Assembly (NCBI GenBank): GCA_032158125.1
Contig: JASKOT010000016.1
Location: 248,001 to 312,000 of the forward strand
Direction of reading: 5' to 3'
Source of the DNA: Papiliotrema nemorosa
Lineage: Eukaryota > Basidiomycota > Tremellomycetes > Tremellales > Rhynchogastremaceae
Length of the DNA: 64,000 nt
A model generated the notes under the pieces. It saw only the letters and a program-made list of their open reading frames with translations. It was not told the origin of the DNA and ran no database searches. A program made the position numbers and the translations under genes. Positions 60,443 through 64,000 of the stretch are shown in pieces. The first letter of the stretch is position 1. Each line of letters starts with the position of its first letter.

Positions 60443-62255
60443 ATGAGTGAATCCATTTGGCAACATTCCCGAGCCTACCTTTTGGCTTTGGGTGGGTTCA
60501 TGGGTATTTTCATGTTTGGTTACGATACCGTAAGTAGTGCTCTCTACTTGTAGTCGGGCAACTGCTCACCCGACAGGGACTTGGGGGTGGATTGATCGCC
60601 CTTCCTTCCTTCCAGAGAGACTTTGGACTGAACAAGCTCACTGGTACTGCGCTTGCCGATAAGAAAGGAAACATTGTCTCGATCTTGCAAGGTGGTTGGT
60701 GAGTCTGCCCCCTAGCTGCTCCATTTCACCTGAAATTGTGCTGACTTGCAGTTTGGCCGGTGCCATCATTGCTGCACCCGTCACAAACTACATTGGTCGA
60801 CAGAAATGTCTCATGCTCAACTGCGTCTTCTTCCTCTTCGGTGCAGCTCTCATGACTGCTTCTCCGGGTAACTACGGCATGTTTATGGGTGGACGATTCA
60901 TCGTGGGTCTAGGTGTCGGAGCCATGTCCATGGTCTGCCCGACGTACGTCTCGGAACTTTCGCCCAAACATATTCGAGGTCGAATCACGGGAATGTTCCA
61001 AGTCATCGTCGTCACTGGAGTCGCAGTGTCTTACTGGATCACCTATGGTGTAGGGTTCATCGACCCGAACCGTGGTGCACTTCAATGGAGAATTCCCGTT
61101 GGATTCCAATTGGTACCCGTCGGTCTGATGTGTTGCGTCTTGCCGTTCATGAAGGAATCACCCCGATGGTTGGCTACGAAACATCGAAATGACGAGGCAC
61201 TTCGAAGTCTTGCTTGGATCCGGAAGACGTCAGAGGACGACATCAACACCAGAGCAGAGTTTGACGAGATTGTGGTCTCCATCGCAGAGGAAGAGGCAGC
61301 TACCGGTGGTCGAAGTTGGAAAGAGGTCTTCCTTCCGGGTAACAGAATCCGATTCTTCATTGCTTTCGCCATCTTCACCTTCCAACAATGGTCCGGCCAA
61401 AGTGAGTCCCACCGTAATGGAGTTTGATAAAACATATTGACGCTCAGACTCGATCAACTACTACGCTCCGGATATCTTCAAGTCGATCGGTATCACCGGG
61501 TCCAGCACTTCCCTCTTGGCTTCCGGTATCTACGGTATCGTCAAAATCGTCGCTACCGCCATCTTCATCGCCTTCGGTATCGAGCGATTCGGTCGACGAT
61601 GGTCATTGGTCGTCGGATTGGCCGGCATGTCCATGTTCCTCTGGATCATCGGAGCGATTTTCAACACTCATCGTGAGTTTTACCAATACGTATCGATCGC
61701 CGTGCTGATCTATCCAGCCCCTAAAGCCCCCGTTCCAGGTGTCGAGACTACTCCTTCTGGTGCATCCATCGGAATGGCAGCTTGCATTTACCTCTTTGTC
61801 ATCCCTTATTGTTTCTCGGTCGGTCCAGTTCCTTGGGTCTACTGCGCCGAAATCTTCAACAACCGAACTCGTTCATATGGTCTCTCCACCGCTTCTTCCT
61901 CTCAATGGCTTTGGAACTTGATCGTCTCACGATACACTCCCAACATGGTCCAAGCTCTCAAACATGGAGGTATCGTAAGTCACCCAGCCCTTGCTTCTCG
62001 TTTGGGCCCTTGTTGACGTGACAGTTCTTCTTCTTCGCCGGTATCAATGTCTTTGCCGCCACTGCGGCCTTCTTCCTCCCGGAGACTAAGGGACTTCCTC
62101 TGGAGCAAATGGACGTCTTGTTCGGTCTTGTTTCTGCGGAAGAACGAGCCGCCGATCTGGCTCGACGACAAGAGGTTGCGGAGAAGCACGAGGACCCCGA
62201 CGTAGCTTTGGGTTTGGACGACAAGAGGTCCGAAAGACGAGTCGAGACCGTCTAA
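60443..62255 (+). CDS. MFS transporter, quinate permease-like sugar porter
   Basis: Six or so introns; about 515 residues. Helix 1 has FMGIFMFGYDTGLGGGLIALPSF (in pieces), then NYIGRQKCLM, GRFIVGLGVGAMSMVCPTYVSELSPKHIRGRITG (in pieces), KESPRWLATK, FTFQQWSGQNSINYYAPDIFKS (in pieces), IERFGRRWSLV, GPVPWVYCAEIFNNRTRS, PETKGLPLEQMDVLFG and a charged tail. These are sugar-porter motifs, and the pattern resembles fungal quinate permeases and hexose/acid carriers. It is a paralogue of the transporter at 49885-51727, within 9 kb. It has its own TATA box and shares the TGCCAAGAC-rich upstream region with the symporter. Confidence 0.93.
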
Positions 62256-62531
62256 AGGATCACCCCTGGTGATCGATAGTTTTGCGTCGGTTCAGGAGTT
62301 GCGGCGCTTAGGCGGAGTGGGGTATTGCTTCCTGTCCGCACCTCGAGCGGATAGCCTATAGTCATGTATGCATCGAAAAGTTTGCAATCTTTGCTGTCAG
62401 ATCTGCAAGTCAATCGCGCGTTTCAGTGATACCGGGACGTTTGGTCAGTCTCTATAAATGATCAAAGCCGCGGCCAGTCTCATACGCATTCCGGATCAGC
62501 CTCAAAGCACTTTCCAAATCATATACTACAC

Positions 62532-64000
62532 TCAATCCGCCTTGGGTCTGGACGTTTCTTCTCCATGGAGGCCATCAACAGAATCCCAGGCTTCAAAAGG
62601 CCAAGCGTGGGCCTCACCCGCGTTGATCTTGTCAAACGTCTCTCGTAGATCACCAGGGAGCGGTTGGTCCGGATTGCTGAGATGAACTCTGATCAAATGC
62701 CTTTGATTCTTCTCAGAATCGACGGAAGATGTCCGAGCTGGCCGTCAGCACCCCACCCATGCAACTCGATGTGGAACGAGGCGGGTGTATACTCACCATG
62801 GAAGACAGTTTGATTGTTTGCATATTCCAAATCACCCACTTGCAGCTCCAGATCCAGACTGAACTTTTCCGCTGTAAAGTGTATAGCGTCCAAAGCTAGA
62901 TGTTTATTCTCGCTCAGGGGAGGTACATCTGCGTCGGCCTCGTAGAATCCGAAAAAGGGTCGGCGGGAATAACTCGAGATGACATCGTCCCCGTTGGAGA
63001 ATATGAGGGATTTGCCATTTGGGAACAGCTTGTTCTTCCAGTCGTCTTTTGCGAGTTCTCGGAGGACATCTCGGCGTGTGGAAGATAGGTGGTTGTATGT
63101 TTGGCCGACGGACGAGAGTTGAGAAAGACCCCCCGATTCTGCTACGCCTAGAGTGATGAGTCCGATAATACCGATCGTCCCGTCATTGTGAAACACTGCG
63201 TATCAGATGCGCACAAGGAGGGAGACAGTCATGGTAGAGCAATCAACACACCTTGATTACCGCTAGTCTGGCCTTTAACAGCTAAATGTCAGCGTCGTGC
63301 GTGAGGAAACGTGAACAAGTTGGACTGATACCCACTGATAGCGGGTCGCTTGTCCACAGCAAGATCGGTGATATCCCTCAAATGGACAATGTTCTGTACA
63401 CCCTGCTTGATCCTCTCCCCTCCAAAGTGACTCGAAATCCCCGCAAACACCTGGATCTGTTTCTGCCTCGACCATTCATTGACTGGTAGCCCACGAAGAA
63501 GAATGAATCCCAGACCGAATTTGACCTGTGTCGCCGCCTTCTGAAGCTCGATGTAGAGGTTTGAAGAGGAAGGGATGGGAAAGGTCGAGATGCTGATTGC
63601 ATTGTTGGATAGGTTGAGAGTGACAAAGTGGTCATGGGCTTGATTGATTAGGTTGATGTCTTCCGGCGAAAATCGATACACCCATTTCTCGGCTACGATC
63701 AGTATACGTCCACGCAGCAACCGAAACTCTGACGAGTAGCTTGTCAGAGTCCACACTCACGCTGATCGATGAGCACTTTACCATCCCATACGCTCGAATT
63801 GTCGACCTTTTCAGGGAATCCGTCGGGTAGAAGGTCGTACTCCGGCTTGCTGTATGCTGCCTGGTTATGCTCCCACCAACTGAGGGAAGGCTCATATGAC
63901 GTCTCGAAGATTCGTCGCTGCCCGTCAGCCGGGGTGAAGCGTGTGTAAAGGGCGTACTCACCTGTTTCTCCGTTTCAGATATCGTCTCCTTCTTGTATGA
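62532..64000 (-). CDS. TauD/TfdA-family Fe(II)/2-oxoglutarate dioxygenase, 5' end beyond the window
   Basis: The gene runs off the right edge, so the start is missing; at least five introns remain. Visible are SLSWWEHNQAAY, LGFILLRGLPVNEWSRQKQIQVFAGISSHFG (in pieces), DKRPAISGYQSN, the iron-binding His-x-Asp in VFHNDGTIGIIGL, and the distal His plus 2-oxoglutarate Arg in NQTVFHARTS...RHLIRVHLSNPD, completed by the last splice. It ends EETSRPKAD. The family hydroxylates small acids (taurine, 2,4-D, gamma-butyrobetaine and others); fungal members of this GQTSGN...HND type are poorly characterised. It converges on the transporter at 62255. Confidence 0.9.

Overview
The window is nuclear DNA from a basidiomycete fungus, most likely a tremellomycete yeast (Cryptococcus/Kwoniella-type relatives). 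The evidence is dense genes on both strands, many very short introns (about 40-70 nt, GTNNGT donors, CTNAC-like branch points close to the acceptor), fungal protein families (Zn2Cys6 regulators, fungal sugar porters, 3-ketodihydrosphingosine reductase, Trm9) and no bacterial gene organisation. The species call is inference. I find 31 protein-coding genes, one cut by the right edge, and no rRNA, recognisable tRNA, transposon or CRISPR array.

Left part (1-27 kb): a small redox/catabolic group (fumarylacetoacetate-hydrolase-family protein, medium-chain reductase, intronless alkanesulfonate-monooxygenase-like flavoprotein, divergent nitroreductase), then mostly housekeeping genes: an acidic protein, an MDP-1 phosphatase, the U5 snRNP 40K WD40 protein, a MYST acetyltransferase with a double PHD finger, acyl-CoA oxidase, two unidentified proteins, a flavin monooxygenase and TSC10.

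Middle (25-49 kb): a sugar/sugar-acid neighbourhood. It holds a Gfo/Idh/MocA oxidoreductase, a Zn2Cys6 regulator divergent from an MFS sugar transporter, a secreted GH79 glucuronidase-like hydrolase and a second Zn2Cys6 regulator. Ribosomal protein P0, a probable mitochondrial protein and Trm9 follow. Then come an aldolase of the transaldolase family, a polyol-dehydrogenase-like SDR, and a divergent pair of mitochondrial citrate and dicarboxylate carriers.

Right part (49-64 kb): a transport/catabolism block. A quinate-type MFS transporter is divergent from a PrpF-family isomerase. Next are a Zn2Cys6 regulator, an anion:cation symporter divergent from a second quinate-type transporter across 1.7 kb, and a TauD-family dioxygenase. 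A 16-nt element is shared between the mitochondrial-carrier promoter and the MFS/PrpF promoter. That suggests plasma-membrane uptake, isomerisation and mitochondrial import of tri/dicarboxylates could be co-regulated. This is the best candidate for an undescribed system here. Several other promoter palindromes and motif clusters are reported separately.
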